A stretch of DNA of 64,000 bases from Reinekea blandensis MED297 (GTDB lineage: Bacteria > Pseudomonadota > Gammaproteobacteria > Pseudomonadales > Natronospirillaceae). The stretch is taken from NCBI RefSeq assembly GCF_000153185.1, contig NZ_CH724149.1, positions 1 to 64,000 on the forward strand. The letters run 5' to 3'. The translations under genes were made by a program, and so were the position numbers. Of this stretch, positions 18,293 to 26,421 are shown in pieces (the stretch's first letter is position 1; each line of letters begins with the position of its first letter). The notes under the pieces were generated by a model. The model was not told the DNA's origin. It was given only the letters and a program-made list of their open reading frames with translations, and did no database searches.

Positions 18293-18624
18293 TAGCCTTG
18301 CTCCTGACAGTCCACCGCCACGTTCTGCGGTGCCCAAAGGTTGGTGGTCAGCAGCGCACCGGGACCGAAAACGTAGGTGGCGATGCCGGTGGCAACGGCT
18401 CCGCTGAACGGGTGTTGAGTGCGTACGGACAGCCAGGTTCGTTCTTCGCATACGGCGACTGGATCAATGGGGCTTCCCAGCTCCAGCAGGTCATAAGCGG
18501 CGTTGTGGTGCCATTGTCTTTCGGTGGTTGTGGCGGTTGTTTTGGGCGTTCCGTTGTCGAAGGTGATGGACGCGCAACCTGATAGGGCAACGGTCAGGGA
18601 CAGAATCAGCAAAGTCGGTTTCAT
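18292..18624 (-). CDS. Bor-like lipoprotein (second of pair)
   Basis: 110-residue lipoprotein with lipobox ALSGCA (Cys17). The C-terminal half, DPVAVCEERTWLSVRTQ...GPGALLTTNLWAPQNVAVDCQ, follows the spacing of Bor/Iss proteins (a cysteine early, a C near the end, a hydrophobic G-rich middle) and parallels the adjacent gene, so the two are probably ancient duplicates. Bor proteins are small outer-membrane lipoproteins linked to serum survival in enterobacteria; the role here is unknown. Coupled to the DUF2306-like gene by overlapping stop and start. Confidence 0.55.
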   Translation of the reverse strand: MKPTLLILSLTVALSGCASITFDNGTPKTTATTTERQWHHNAAYDLLELGSPIDPVAVCEERTWLSVRTQHPFSGAVATGIATYVFGPGALLTTNLWAPQNVAVDCQEQG

Positions 18625-18951
18625 TCAGTTTTCCTCCGGCGTGTCACACCAAACTTTGACGGTGTGAGGGGTGTAGATACCTGCCGAGAAAGCAGCGGCC
18701 AGGGCATTGTGAATCGTGCGTTGGGCTTGCATCTGGCGCACAGAATACGGCGAGCAAATCGCTGACACATCCACGCGGTTGTCGCCCATCAAACCGAGCA
18801 GATAGGACGGTTTTTGCGCTTCATAGTGCGGTTCGGTGTGAGCCGTTTTCTGCCCACCGGGGGCGATGGTTACCGTGGAGCAACCTGTCAGCAGCAAGGC
18901 GACGGTGAGTAGCGCCAGAGGCAGTATTGGTTGAAATAGGTTCAGTGTCAT
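18625..18951 (-). CDS. Bor-like lipoprotein (first of pair)
   Basis: 108-residue lipoprotein with signal and lipobox LLLTGCS (Cys24). The end of the protein, FSAGIYTPHTVKVWC, matches the Bor-family signature GIYTP...V.C closely, and VSAICSPYSVRQMQAQRT fits the conserved first cysteine region. Its stop abuts the start of the next lipoprotein gene, giving a three-gene unit with the DUF2306-like protein. A LysR gene is divergent from it across about 100 bases, so LysR control is possible. Confidence 0.65.
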   Translation of the reverse strand: MTLNLFQPILPLALLTVALLLTGCSTVTIAPGGQKTAHTEPHYEAQKPSYLLGLMGDNRVDVSAICSPYSVRQMQAQRTIHNALAAAFSAGIYTPHTVKVWCDTPEEN

Positions 18952-19055
18952 AAGGGTCTCCGAGTAAATGACTCGACGTCGTCAAGTTCTGCAGGCATTG
19001 TATGTGTGCGAATTCGCTTGAGAATTGACAATATTTTCAATCGGGATATGCAAAT

Positions 19056-19967
19056 ATGCAGACTGAAGATTTTAAAAAATGGCAGACCCTTCGATTCGAT
19101 TGGAATCGCGCGCGGGCTTTTCTACTGACGGCGGAAACCGGGTCATTGTCGGCCGCGGGGAAAGCACTGGGATTGACCCAGTCGACCGTTGGGCGTCAGG
19201 TGTCCGCGTTTGAAGCCGAGTTGGGGGTCGCTCTGTTTGAACGCAGCGCGACCGGCTTGAACATTACCCCCACCGGACTTCGGTTACTTGAAAGGCTCAG
19301 GGGTATGGGGAGTGCGGCGAATGAGTTTTATCTTGCCGCGACCGAAGCGTCTGAAACCCTGGAAGGGCACATAGCGATATCCGCCACCCAGCTGGCCGCA
19401 ACCTATCTGCTGCCGCCATTAGTGATGGAGCTGGTGCGTAAAAACCCCGGCTTGAGTGTGGACCTGATGGCGACGAACCAAAGCAGTGACTTACGGCGGC
19501 GAGAAGCCGACATCGCGCTGCGAGCCTATCGTCCAGACCAACCGGATCTGATCGCTCGCAAGTTACGCGATGATACCTATCGGTTTTATGCCAGTCATGA
19601 CTATGTCGAACGCATGGCGGGGCGATTAAACGCGAAACACAGCCAGGAACTGACTTTCATTGGTTTTGATCAGGCGCATCGAATCGTCGACTTGCTGCAG
19701 TCCCAGGGGCTGAATGTTTCATTGGATAATTTCGCGATCGCTTCCAATGAGCATCCAGCCCATTGGGAGCTGACCAAGCAGGGTGCCGGCATTGGATTGA
19801 TGTTATCCGAAGTGGGGGATCAGGAGCCACGGGTAGCTAACGTTTTACCGGACATTCGTCTGCCCACGTCGGAGTTGTGGATTGTTGCACATCGGGACGT
19901 AAAGACCAGCCGTCGACTGCGACTGGTTTGGGACTTCCTGATTGAACGGATGGCGCAAGATTATTGA
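19056..19967 (+). CDS. LysR-family transcription regulator
   Basis: 303 residues. The N-terminal winged helix (about 14-75) carries the usual LysR pattern: WNRARAFLLTAETGSLSAAG, LGLTQSTVGRQVSAFE and LFERSATGLNITPTG. The rest is the periplasmic-binding-like effector domain. Divergent from the Bor-like lipoprotein operon, which is its likeliest target. Effector unknown. Confidence 0.92.
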   Translation: MQTEDFKKWQTLRFDWNRARAFLLTAETGSLSAAGKALGLTQSTVGRQVSAFEAELGVALFERSATGLNITPTGLRLLERLRGMGSAANEFYLAATEASETLEGHIAISATQLAATYLLPPLVMELVRKNPGLSVDLMATNQSSDLRRREADIALRAYRPDQPDLIARKLRDDTYRFYASHDYVERMAGRLNAKHSQELTFIGFDQAHRIVDLLQSQGLNVSLDNFAIASNEHPAHWELTKQGAGIGLMLSEVGDQEPRVANVLPDIRLPTSELWIVAHRDVKTSRRLRLVWDFLIERMAQDY

Positions 19968-20359
19968 GCCGTTTGAAAAGCAACCTCGGAACCACCGATC
20001 TTCGCCGACGTATAACAAGCTGTCAGCTTCAACAATGGCCGGGCACATCGCCACTGCCTCGAAATGATCGACACCCGATATCGGACTCATGGCGTGTTCA
20101 GCGTCGGCAAGCAGAGTTTGCCTGACGGTTCGTTGCCATCGTGTTTGATGCTTTATCGTTGGTAACAACCGAGGATTGTCTGCCATTGGCATAACCGCTG
20201 CCGGCACTTTTTTAAAAACATGACAAGTGCTTATCCTGGTTTCAAATTGACAGGTTTCTAATGACAGGTTAAATGTATCCATTCAAGGTTTTTTGTAACG
20301 GGTGAATGCGTCCAGCTGTCTGTTCATCAGAATGAAATTTATAGAGATAAGGGTTTGAT
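19968..20359. other. Intergenic stretch without supported gene
   Basis: About 390 bases between LysR and esterase genes. A 145-codon frame on the minus strand (to 19845) has no ribosome site, overlaps the LysR end and has no recognisable composition, so I do not call it. The part nearest the esterase (20200-20359) is AT-richer and probably holds its promoter. Confidence 0.5.
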
Positions 20360-21220
20360 ATGAACCGCACGCATACTCAAATTATAATTATCGTTCTGTG
20401 TTTTTTAGTGTTGGGGGCAGGCTCAATGGTTCGAGCAGAAAACCTCGACAAAATCAGCTTGCAGAGTGACATCCTGCAACAGCCGATGGAAATCTTGGTT
20501 TACCAACCCCCTGAGGCTGAACCTTCCGAAACCTTCCCTGTTTTGTATTTGTTCCATGGTCAGAGTGAGTCACCGGCCATGTTTAAACGCTTGGGTTTGT
20601 TCCGAAAAGCTGAGCAAATGATTCTCAATAATGAGATTAAACCCGTCATTATTGTTGCGGTCGATATTCAAAACAGTTTTGGTGTCAATACCCTCGAATC
20701 GGCCGATGTGCAAATCCCAAACGGGCCCTTCATTCATTATGATGGCGGCTTTTATGAAGATTATCTTGTCAACGAAGTGGTTCCGTTTATTGAGTCACAT
20801 TATCCCGCGCAGACCCACGCTGGTGGTCGTTACGTTGGGGGTATTTCGATGGGCGGCTTTGCAGCATTGCATTTAGCGTTCCGGCATCCAGAACTGTTCT
20901 CAAAAGTAGGCGGGCACAGTCCTGCGTTGGTCACGGATGAAAGTTTTGACTGGTTGTATCCCGACCACGAGACGTGGCTGAACCGTAACCCTTTGCGGCT
21001 GGCACAGTCTGAGGATCTAAGTGCGCTTAATGTGTATCTGGACATTGGGTTACAAGATCAGTGGGGTTTTATTCCGGCAACAAAGACGCTGGCGGAAAGC
21101 CTGAAACAAAACGGCATTGACTGCCTGCTTTCCTTAACCGAAGGCGGGCATACATCAACCTATTGGTCGCGGAAGATTCCAGACTATTTGATGTTTTATG
21201 TTGGCCGCGAAGACATTTAA
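20360..21220 (+). CDS. Secreted esterase of the esterase-D/feruloyl esterase type
   Basis: 286-residue alpha/beta hydrolase with signal peptide (hydrophobic 8-23, cleavage after VRA). It belongs to the putative-esterase family that includes feruloyl, acetyl-xylan and S-formylglutathione esterases. Catalytic residues are visible: GISMGG with Ser163, LDIGLQDQWGF with Asp233, and EGGHTSTYW with His264. LYLFHGQSES near 62-71 is the oxyanion segment. In this context it may remove acyl groups from plant or algal polysaccharides, but no polysaccharide-binding module is present. Monocistronic. Confidence 0.82.
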   Translation: MNRTHTQIIIIVLCFLVLGAGSMVRAENLDKISLQSDILQQPMEILVYQPPEAEPSETFPVLYLFHGQSESPAMFKRLGLFRKAEQMILNNEIKPVIIVAVDIQNSFGVNTLESADVQIPNGPFIHYDGGFYEDYLVNEVVPFIESHYPAQTHAGGRYVGGISMGGFAALHLAFRHPELFSKVGGHSPALVTDESFDWLYPDHETWLNRNPLRLAQSEDLSALNVYLDIGLQDQWGFIPATKTLAESLKQNGIDCLLSLTEGGHTSTYWSRKIPDYLMFYVGREDI

Positions 21221-21347
21221 TTTTTATCGCGATTGCGGATCAGGAGGTTAAATCGCTGTCGACTGTCCCTCAGTTTTAGTTTGATGATTTTGCGTTCTTC
21301 ATCAGACCGGGCGTCTGGTGCCGCGGTCTGGCTTGCAGATTAGGGGT

Positions 21348-22244
21348 CTACCCAGCATTACCCTGAAACAACAGCACAATAGACAGCAGCACCAGGGTCA
21401 TTCCGATCCACTCAACAGGGCGTATGCGTTCGTTAAAAAACCGGTACGTTATTAACACGGTAAACAGAAACTCAATCTGACCGAGTGTTTTCACAATCGC
21501 CGCTTCCTGTAATGAAAAAGCCGTGAACCAGCCAATGCTGCCGAGCACGCCGGTGATACCAATGAACCAACCCAGGCGTTGCTGTTGCCATAATGCTCGC
21601 CAGCCGTCGGGCTGGCGCCATTGCAGTAACAAGGTGCAAAGCCCGCCCTGAATCGCCAGCGAGAGTGTCAGCATGAAGGCCGCGGAAAACAGTGCGGATG
21701 TCGGCATGAGCTGACTGCCGGCACGAATGAATACCGATGTGATGCCAAAGCACAAACCGGCACCCAGGCCAAGCAACAACGATTCGGGTTGAATCAGTCG
21801 CTTCTTGGTCACCGACGATTTTTGCAGGCTGACCAGCGCGATGCCGGCAAAGCCCAGCACCATGGCAAGCCATGTCCAAACGGTAAACCAGGCACCGAAA
21901 AACACAGCAGCCAAGATGGCGGCCATCAGCGCCTCGGTTTTTGCATAGGTCGTGCCGACGGCAAAGTTCCCCAAACTGAGCAACTTCACGAGTAACCCTG
22001 TTGCTAATAACTGTGCGACGGAGGCGAGAATCAGGTAGCCCCAGAATTGGCCAGCCAGCTTCAGGCTCGTTGGCCGTTCGTTTACCCAAAGCAGCAATAA
22101 ATAGACGATCGCCAATGGCAATCCGAATCCGTACCGAGACCAGGTAGCCTGCAGTGTACTCAGCGAGCCGGTCATGTGTTTCTGACCCGCGGTGCGGATC
22201 GACTGCATCAGCGCCGCCAAGATCGTAAAGGCTACCCAAACCAT
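21348..22244 (-). CDS. EamA/DMT-family transporter
   Basis: Inner-membrane permease of the drug/metabolite transporter superfamily, about 298 residues with ten predicted helices in two five-helix repeats (for example FGAWFTVWTWLAMVLGFAGIALV and RPVEWIGMTLVLLSIVLL, the repeated EamA end motif). The frame extends to 22304, but MVWVAFTILAALMQSIRT (from 22244) is where the first helix begins. Substrate cannot be predicted. Confidence 0.82.
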   Translation of the reverse strand: MVWVAFTILAALMQSIRTAGQKHMTGSLSTLQATWSRYGFGLPLAIVYLLLLWVNERPTSLKLAGQFWGYLILASVAQLLATGLLVKLLSLGNFAVGTTYAKTEALMAAILAAVFFGAWFTVWTWLAMVLGFAGIALVSLQKSSVTKKRLIQPESLLLGLGAGLCFGITSVFIRAGSQLMPTSALFSAAFMLTLSLAIQGGLCTLLLQWRQPDGWRALWQQQRLGWFIGITGVLGSIGWFTAFSLQEAAIVKTLGQIEFLFTVLITYRFFNERIRPVEWIGMTLVLLSIVLLFQGNAG

Positions 22245-22417
22245 GATGCGTACCCAGTAAAAAGGAAACGATCCTACTCCGCAGGGTGGATGACGACCAA
22301 TCAAATCTTGGAATGCTGAGGATGCCTGAACGGAATAGACAACTGGAACGCGTTTGGGTGCGTCGTGTCGGAAGGGCGGTCACCCTGAGATGGACTCAGG
22401 GTCACCGGAGCTGACAA

Positions 22418-23371
22418 TCAGGCGAGGGCCGGATTGGCGGTGCCTTTTGGTAAGGCACTGTCGTTGGCCTTGACCTCTTGGTAAGCGGCCAGGTCAGTAT
22501 AGAGTTCGTCTTTCAACGGGTTCAGTCGACGGCTGCGGATGCGATACACCTGATACACCAGGACGCCAACGTTCGCTGCAATACTTAACAGGGAAACAAA
22601 CCACATTGCGTTAGTATCCTGCGACGCTTTGACGGCAAACATTGAGTTGTCGACAAAGTTCGGGAACGCCATGACAAACATCATCCAGAACGCGAGTGTA
22701 TGGGCCCGGTGTTGCAGCCAGGCACCTTTGCACAGAGTGAAGGATGGAATGGTGCAGGCAATCAACAGTGCTGCGCCGGCGTAGAAGGAATGGTCCGGTA
22801 CGCAGTTGTACACATAGGCAAAGTTCCACAGGTCATAAGCGATGATCCAGAACCAGAGCATGTCTGGCCAGAGCATGTCTTTGCTGCTTTTACGGCTGAT
22901 GACGATACCCGCCCAACCGCAGATGGTGATGATATTCAGTAAACCCGCCACGCCATTGACGATGTTCCAGTGCCCACCGGTGATCATCATGCCATCGTGC
23001 AGGCCAGAAAATGAGGACACCTGAAACTCGCGAATCACCGCTTCCAGAATGTTCAATCCGAGAATGAACGCCGGGAAGAACAACAGGGCTTTGTACTTTT
23101 TGGCCAGATCGGTGTAACGAATCAGCATAAAGCCAAGGCAACCGGCCAGCGCTGAATAGACTTTGACCCAGTGGAACCAGGTGCCGACACTGCTGCCGGC
23201 ATCGCCTTCATGTTGCCATAAGGTGAACGGCAATATGATGGGCAGAACGACAAAGAAAAACAGCGCCGCCCACATTGAGCGCCGGGAAATTTCATTCAGC
23301 AGAATCAGAGCGCCCAGGACGACAAACCAGGCGACAGCGGAATACCAGGGAATGGGTTCGAACAAAAACAT
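22418..23371 (-). CDS. DUF5692-like polytopic membrane protein
   Basis: 317 residues with eight or nine hydrophobic segments and a charged C-terminal tail; resembles a family of uncharacterised membrane proteins that I recall as DUF5692. GAGGAG 7 bases before the ATG supports the start. Notable residues are WHxW-like aromatic pairs (WFHWVKVYSA, GGHWNIVNGVAG) and a cysteine pair in the middle. It is divergent from a LysR gene with a 175-base spacer, the classic arrangement for a LysR target. Function unknown. Confidence 0.6.
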   Translation of the reverse strand: MFLFEPIPWYSAVAWFVVLGALILLNEISRRSMWAALFFFVVLPIILPFTLWQHEGDAGSSVGTWFHWVKVYSALAGCLGFMLIRYTDLAKKYKALLFFPAFILGLNILEAVIREFQVSSFSGLHDGMMITGGHWNIVNGVAGLLNIITICGWAGIVISRKSSKDMLWPDMLWFWIIAYDLWNFAYVYNCVPDHSFYAGAALLIACTIPSFTLCKGAWLQHRAHTLAFWMMFVMAFPNFVDNSMFAVKASQDTNAMWFVSLLSIAANVGVLVYQVYRIRSRRLNPLKDELYTDLAAYQEVKANDSALPKGTANPALA

Positions 23372-23546
23372 AGACGTTCTCCTCGGGTCTGAAGACCCGC
23401 GTTTATTGTTGTTATGGGCGCACCGTGAGGCTGCGCTGCATCAATGGTTGAATTGATCATTAGGAGTATAAAAAGATCATATCTGGCGCTGTAGATCCGA
23501 AAACAGGCCGCGCCTGACCTGAAAACAGGACAATGAAGGAGCCGGC

Positions 23547-24431
23547 ATGCCGACTTACGATGATCTGAATCTGTTTGCGTTGACCGTGCGCCATAAAGGC
23601 ATCAGTGCTGCGGCCCGTGCCTGTGGATTGCAGCGCTCTAAACTCAGTCGTCGGTTGCAGGTGTTAGAGGAAAAGCTGGGATATCAGTTGCTGATTCGAA
23701 CCACGCGCAGCATCGAACTGACTGAGCAGGGGCAGTGGTTGTATGAGCAGGTTCGTACGCCATTGATCACGCTGACTGAGGTGATGGATGTTTTAGCGGA
23801 TCAGCGTGAGCGGCCCCACGGGCGCTTGCGGCTGGCCATTCCTCCGGTGCTTGGGGTGACTGACTTTTTTACTCAGGTGATCGAACGTTATGCCCGCCAG
23901 TACCCGGATGTCATGCTGGACATTCGCCACCACACGCAGGCGGTGGACCTGCGACGGACCAACACCGACATTCAGGTGCTACCGGTGTACCGCCGGCCGG
24001 TAGACGATGATTATATTCAACAACACCTGGTGCATCTGCCCTGTCAGATGGTGGCCGCGCCCGAATATCTGGAACGGTTTGGTTGCCCTGACTCTCTGGA
24101 ATCGCTGGCCGATCACCGGCTGTTAGGCAACCGGTATGCCCGTACGCAACTGCCCGACCAGATGAACATGCACGTCTACAGTGAAGATCTTCATTTGCTG
24201 CGCAACCTGGCGCGTGATGGCCAGGGTATTACGCTGTTGCCTGCGGTGATGTTGGAAAACTGTCTCGACACGCAGCAGCTGGTACCGGTGTTAGAGCAAC
24301 AACGCTTTGAAGACCTGCAGGTAAAGCTGGTCTACGCGTCGCTCCCGTATCTGTCGGAGAAAAGCCGTTCGATGATTCAGCTGTTGCGTGACACGTTGAC
24401 CGAGAAAGGCATCATTTCTTATCCGGTCTGA
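23547..24431 (+). CDS. LysR-family transcription regulator
   Basis: 294 residues; N-terminal HTH (LNLFALTVRHKGISAAARAC, LQRSKLSRRLQVLEEKLGY) and LysR substrate-binding domain. AAGGAG precedes the ATG at good spacing. It reads away from the DUF5692-like gene and its 3' end overlaps the convergent VTT gene by 13 bases. Related to the DSF/QseA-like LysR branch with C-terminal effector domain; effector unknown. Confidence 0.92.
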   Translation: MPTYDDLNLFALTVRHKGISAAARACGLQRSKLSRRLQVLEEKLGYQLLIRTTRSIELTEQGQWLYEQVRTPLITLTEVMDVLADQRERPHGRLRLAIPPVLGVTDFFTQVIERYARQYPDVMLDIRHHTQAVDLRRTNTDIQVLPVYRRPVDDDYIQQHLVHLPCQMVAAPEYLERFGCPDSLESLADHRLLGNRYARTQLPDQMNMHVYSEDLHLLRNLARDGQGITLLPAVMLENCLDTQQLVPVLEQQRFEDLQVKLVYASLPYLSEKSRSMIQLLRDTLTEKGIISYPV

Positions 24432-25129
24432 TCATCCGACGTTGGTGCATCGTTCTTCTGGTTTGTTGCGGACTCTGTTGAATTCTGACGCTTCTGAAGT
24501 ACGCGTGCGCCGATCCAGAAAATCAGGAACATGCCAATGGCCACCCACATCAGCGTCAGGTTCTGGCTTTTCACCGCACCGGAAAACATGACATACGGAA
24601 CCGCATGCAGCAGTTGCAGTGGCCAGTTGATCATCATGTAGGTGCGCAAAGGTAAGGTGCCGCTGGCGACCAGAATATTTTTGACCATGTAAGGCAAGAC
24701 CGGCAGTGCGACCAGACCCACCGCCCAATTCACCTGAGACGATTCATTCATCGCCGGGGCCTGATACCCACGACGATCCAGAAAGCGTTTCACCAGTGGT
24801 TTGATGTACGAATGCATGGCGGCAAAGCACATCAGCATGTGGCCGGCCATGGCAATGCCGATGACCAGCATGCCCCAGCCGAAACCGAATTTTGCGCCGG
24901 CCATGATGCAAAACAAGCTGACCGGAATACCGAGTACCGGCAGGAACACCAGTGCCAATAAATACCATTCCGTCTGCGCATTGGGGTTCAGCACAAAATC
25001 TTTGATCTGCCCAAGCATCTGGCCAATGTCATTGGCAAAAGTCAGCACCATGGCAACCACCACCATGGCCACCAACGTCAGTGCCAGCCAGAGAGAGGCG
25101 CGGGATCGCCGCGAGCGGGATTCAGTCAT
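24419..25129 (-). CDS. VTT-domain (TVP38/DedA-like) membrane protein
   Basis: 236-residue inner-membrane protein with the VTT fold: ALVFLPVLGIPVSLFCIMAG, then FGFGWGMLVIGIAMAG, and a later VALPVLPYMVKNILVA re-entrant segment. Family members scramble or flip lipids or lipid-linked carriers. Its ATG overlaps the stop of the upstream glycosyltransferase (TGATG), so it is the last gene of a cassette with a glycosidase-like protein and a GT4 enzyme, suggesting glycolipid handling. C-terminal tail is hydrophilic and disordered. Confidence 0.8.
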   Translation of the reverse strand: MTESRSRRSRASLWLALTLVAMVVVAMVLTFANDIGQMLGQIKDFVLNPNAQTEWYLLALVFLPVLGIPVSLFCIMAGAKFGFGWGMLVIGIAMAGHMLMCFAAMHSYIKPLVKRFLDRRGYQAPAMNESSQVNWAVGLVALPVLPYMVKNILVASGTLPLRTYMMINWPLQLLHAVPYVMFSGAVKSQNLTLMWVAIGMFLIFWIGARVLQKRQNSTESATNQKNDAPTSDDQTG

Positions 25130-26421
25130 CAGGAGACATCCTTATCATCGATCAGCGTCTGGCTGACCGCCGAGAGTTTCTGTTGCAGCAGTTGCCATTC
25201 GGCCTGCAGTTTCGTAGTCAGATTATCCAGCACCGGAAACTCTTCATTGCGCAGGGTATCGGGTTCGTACCAATCGATCGTCTGCTGGTACCAGTTCAGT
25301 AACAGTTCACCGCTGCGACGATCGGAGAACCGTTCGGCCGTGTCCAGCGCGGGCTGTTGTCTTTGTGATAGCGCGTCGCGGTCATTCAGCAGCTCCGCGC
25401 ACTTGTCGGCAAAAGTTTCAGGTGGGGTGCTGTCGGAGAGCAACAAGCCGTTATCGTTGTTGACGACATCGTCGACACCCGGTGCCGACAGCGCGACCAC
25501 AGGGGTGCCGGCGGCCATCGCTTCACTGACCACCATGCCCTGGGTTTCGGATTGTGAAGAAAACACAAACAGATCCATCGCGGCGTAGGCGTCGACCAGG
25601 TCCTGACCGCTGAGCCGGCCGAGCCAGATGATCTGATCCGCGACGCCCTCTTTTGTTGCGGTTTCGCGAATGTGGTTTTCGCTCGGTCCGGAACCGGCAA
25701 TGATCCATCGACGCTGCGGATCGTCTTTGAGTAGACGGAACATCGCCTCGCTCAGGTACTCAAGGTTCTTCTCTTTCGCCAGGCGGCCAACGTGGCCGAC
25801 GATCGGTGCGTCTTCCGGTAGGTTCAGACGCTCACGAGCGGTTTTTTGATCGGCGTCTTTGAATCGGCTCATGACCACCCCGGTGGGGATGACATCGATG
25901 GGGCTTTCGACACCGCGTTCGCGAATGAGTGTCTGGATGCTGGTGCTGGGTGCGACGATGGCATCGCAGAGGTTGGCGTACTCGGTGGCCAGCTCGGCTG
26001 CAAACTGCGGCATCAAAGACGATTGTTCACTGACGTAATGGGTGTACTGTTCATAGCGGGTGTGGTGCGTGAACACCAGTGGTACCTGATAGCGGCGTGC
26101 CATGCGCACCGCCGTATCGCCCAGTAAAAACGGATGATGGCTGTGCACCAGATCGAACGAGAGTTCATCCAGCAGCGCCGTCAGTGCAAATGGCACCGGC
26201 AAACGCACGGAAAAATCACTGCCGTTGTAGTTCTGCATGGCCGGGACGCGGATCACGTCCTCATGCAGGGTAAATACCGATCCCTCGCTGCCCTCAAATT
26301 CCGGGGCCACAATGATCACGCGGTGCCCGGCGTTTCGCAGGACCTCCGCGGTTTGAGAAACCGAGTTGGCGACGCCGCCAACGTGCGGTAAGTAGGTGTT
26401 AGTGAACATCAGAATGTTCAT
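25129..26421 (-). CDS. GT4 glycosyltransferase
   Basis: 430-residue GT-B glycosyltransferase of family 4. The N-terminal donor-independent half starts MNILMFTNTYLPHVGGVANS, the pattern seen in diacylglycerol glucosyltransferases and phosphatidylinositol mannosyltransferases. The C-terminal half has IVGHVGRLAKEKN, WIIAGSGPSE and SSQSETQGMVVSEAMAAGTP, with the EX7E pair that binds the nucleotide sugar. A charged coiled-coil-like tail follows at about 385-430. It overlaps the upstream glycosidase-like gene by 23 bases and the downstream VTT gene by one. A lipid or glucan acceptor is likely. Confidence 0.88.
   Translation of the reverse strand: MNILMFTNTYLPHVGGVANSVSQTAEVLRNAGHRVIIVAPEFEGSEGSVFTLHEDVIRVPAMQNYNGSDFSVRLPVPFALTALLDELSFDLVHSHHPFLLGDTAVRMARRYQVPLVFTHHTRYEQYTHYVSEQSSLMPQFAAELATEYANLCDAIVAPSTSIQTLIRERGVESPIDVIPTGVVMSRFKDADQKTARERLNLPEDAPIVGHVGRLAKEKNLEYLSEAMFRLLKDDPQRRWIIAGSGPSENHIRETATKEGVADQIIWLGRLSGQDLVDAYAAMDLFVFSSQSETQGMVVSEAMAAGTPVVALSAPGVDDVVNNDNGLLLSDSTPPETFADKCAELLNDRDALSQRQQPALDTAERFSDRRSGELLLNWYQQTIDWYEPDTLRNEEFPVLDNLTTKLQAEWQLLQQKLSAVSQTLIDDKDVS

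Noticed and set aside
19845-20282. 145-codon minus-strand frame after LysR
   Set aside because: No ribosome site, overlaps the LysR 3' end, and no family pattern; could be a decayed gene but nothing supports it.
21303-21330. CAGACC/GGTCTG inverted repeat after the DMT transporter gene
   Set aside because: Six-bp stem with a long loop and no T-run; not enough to call a terminator.
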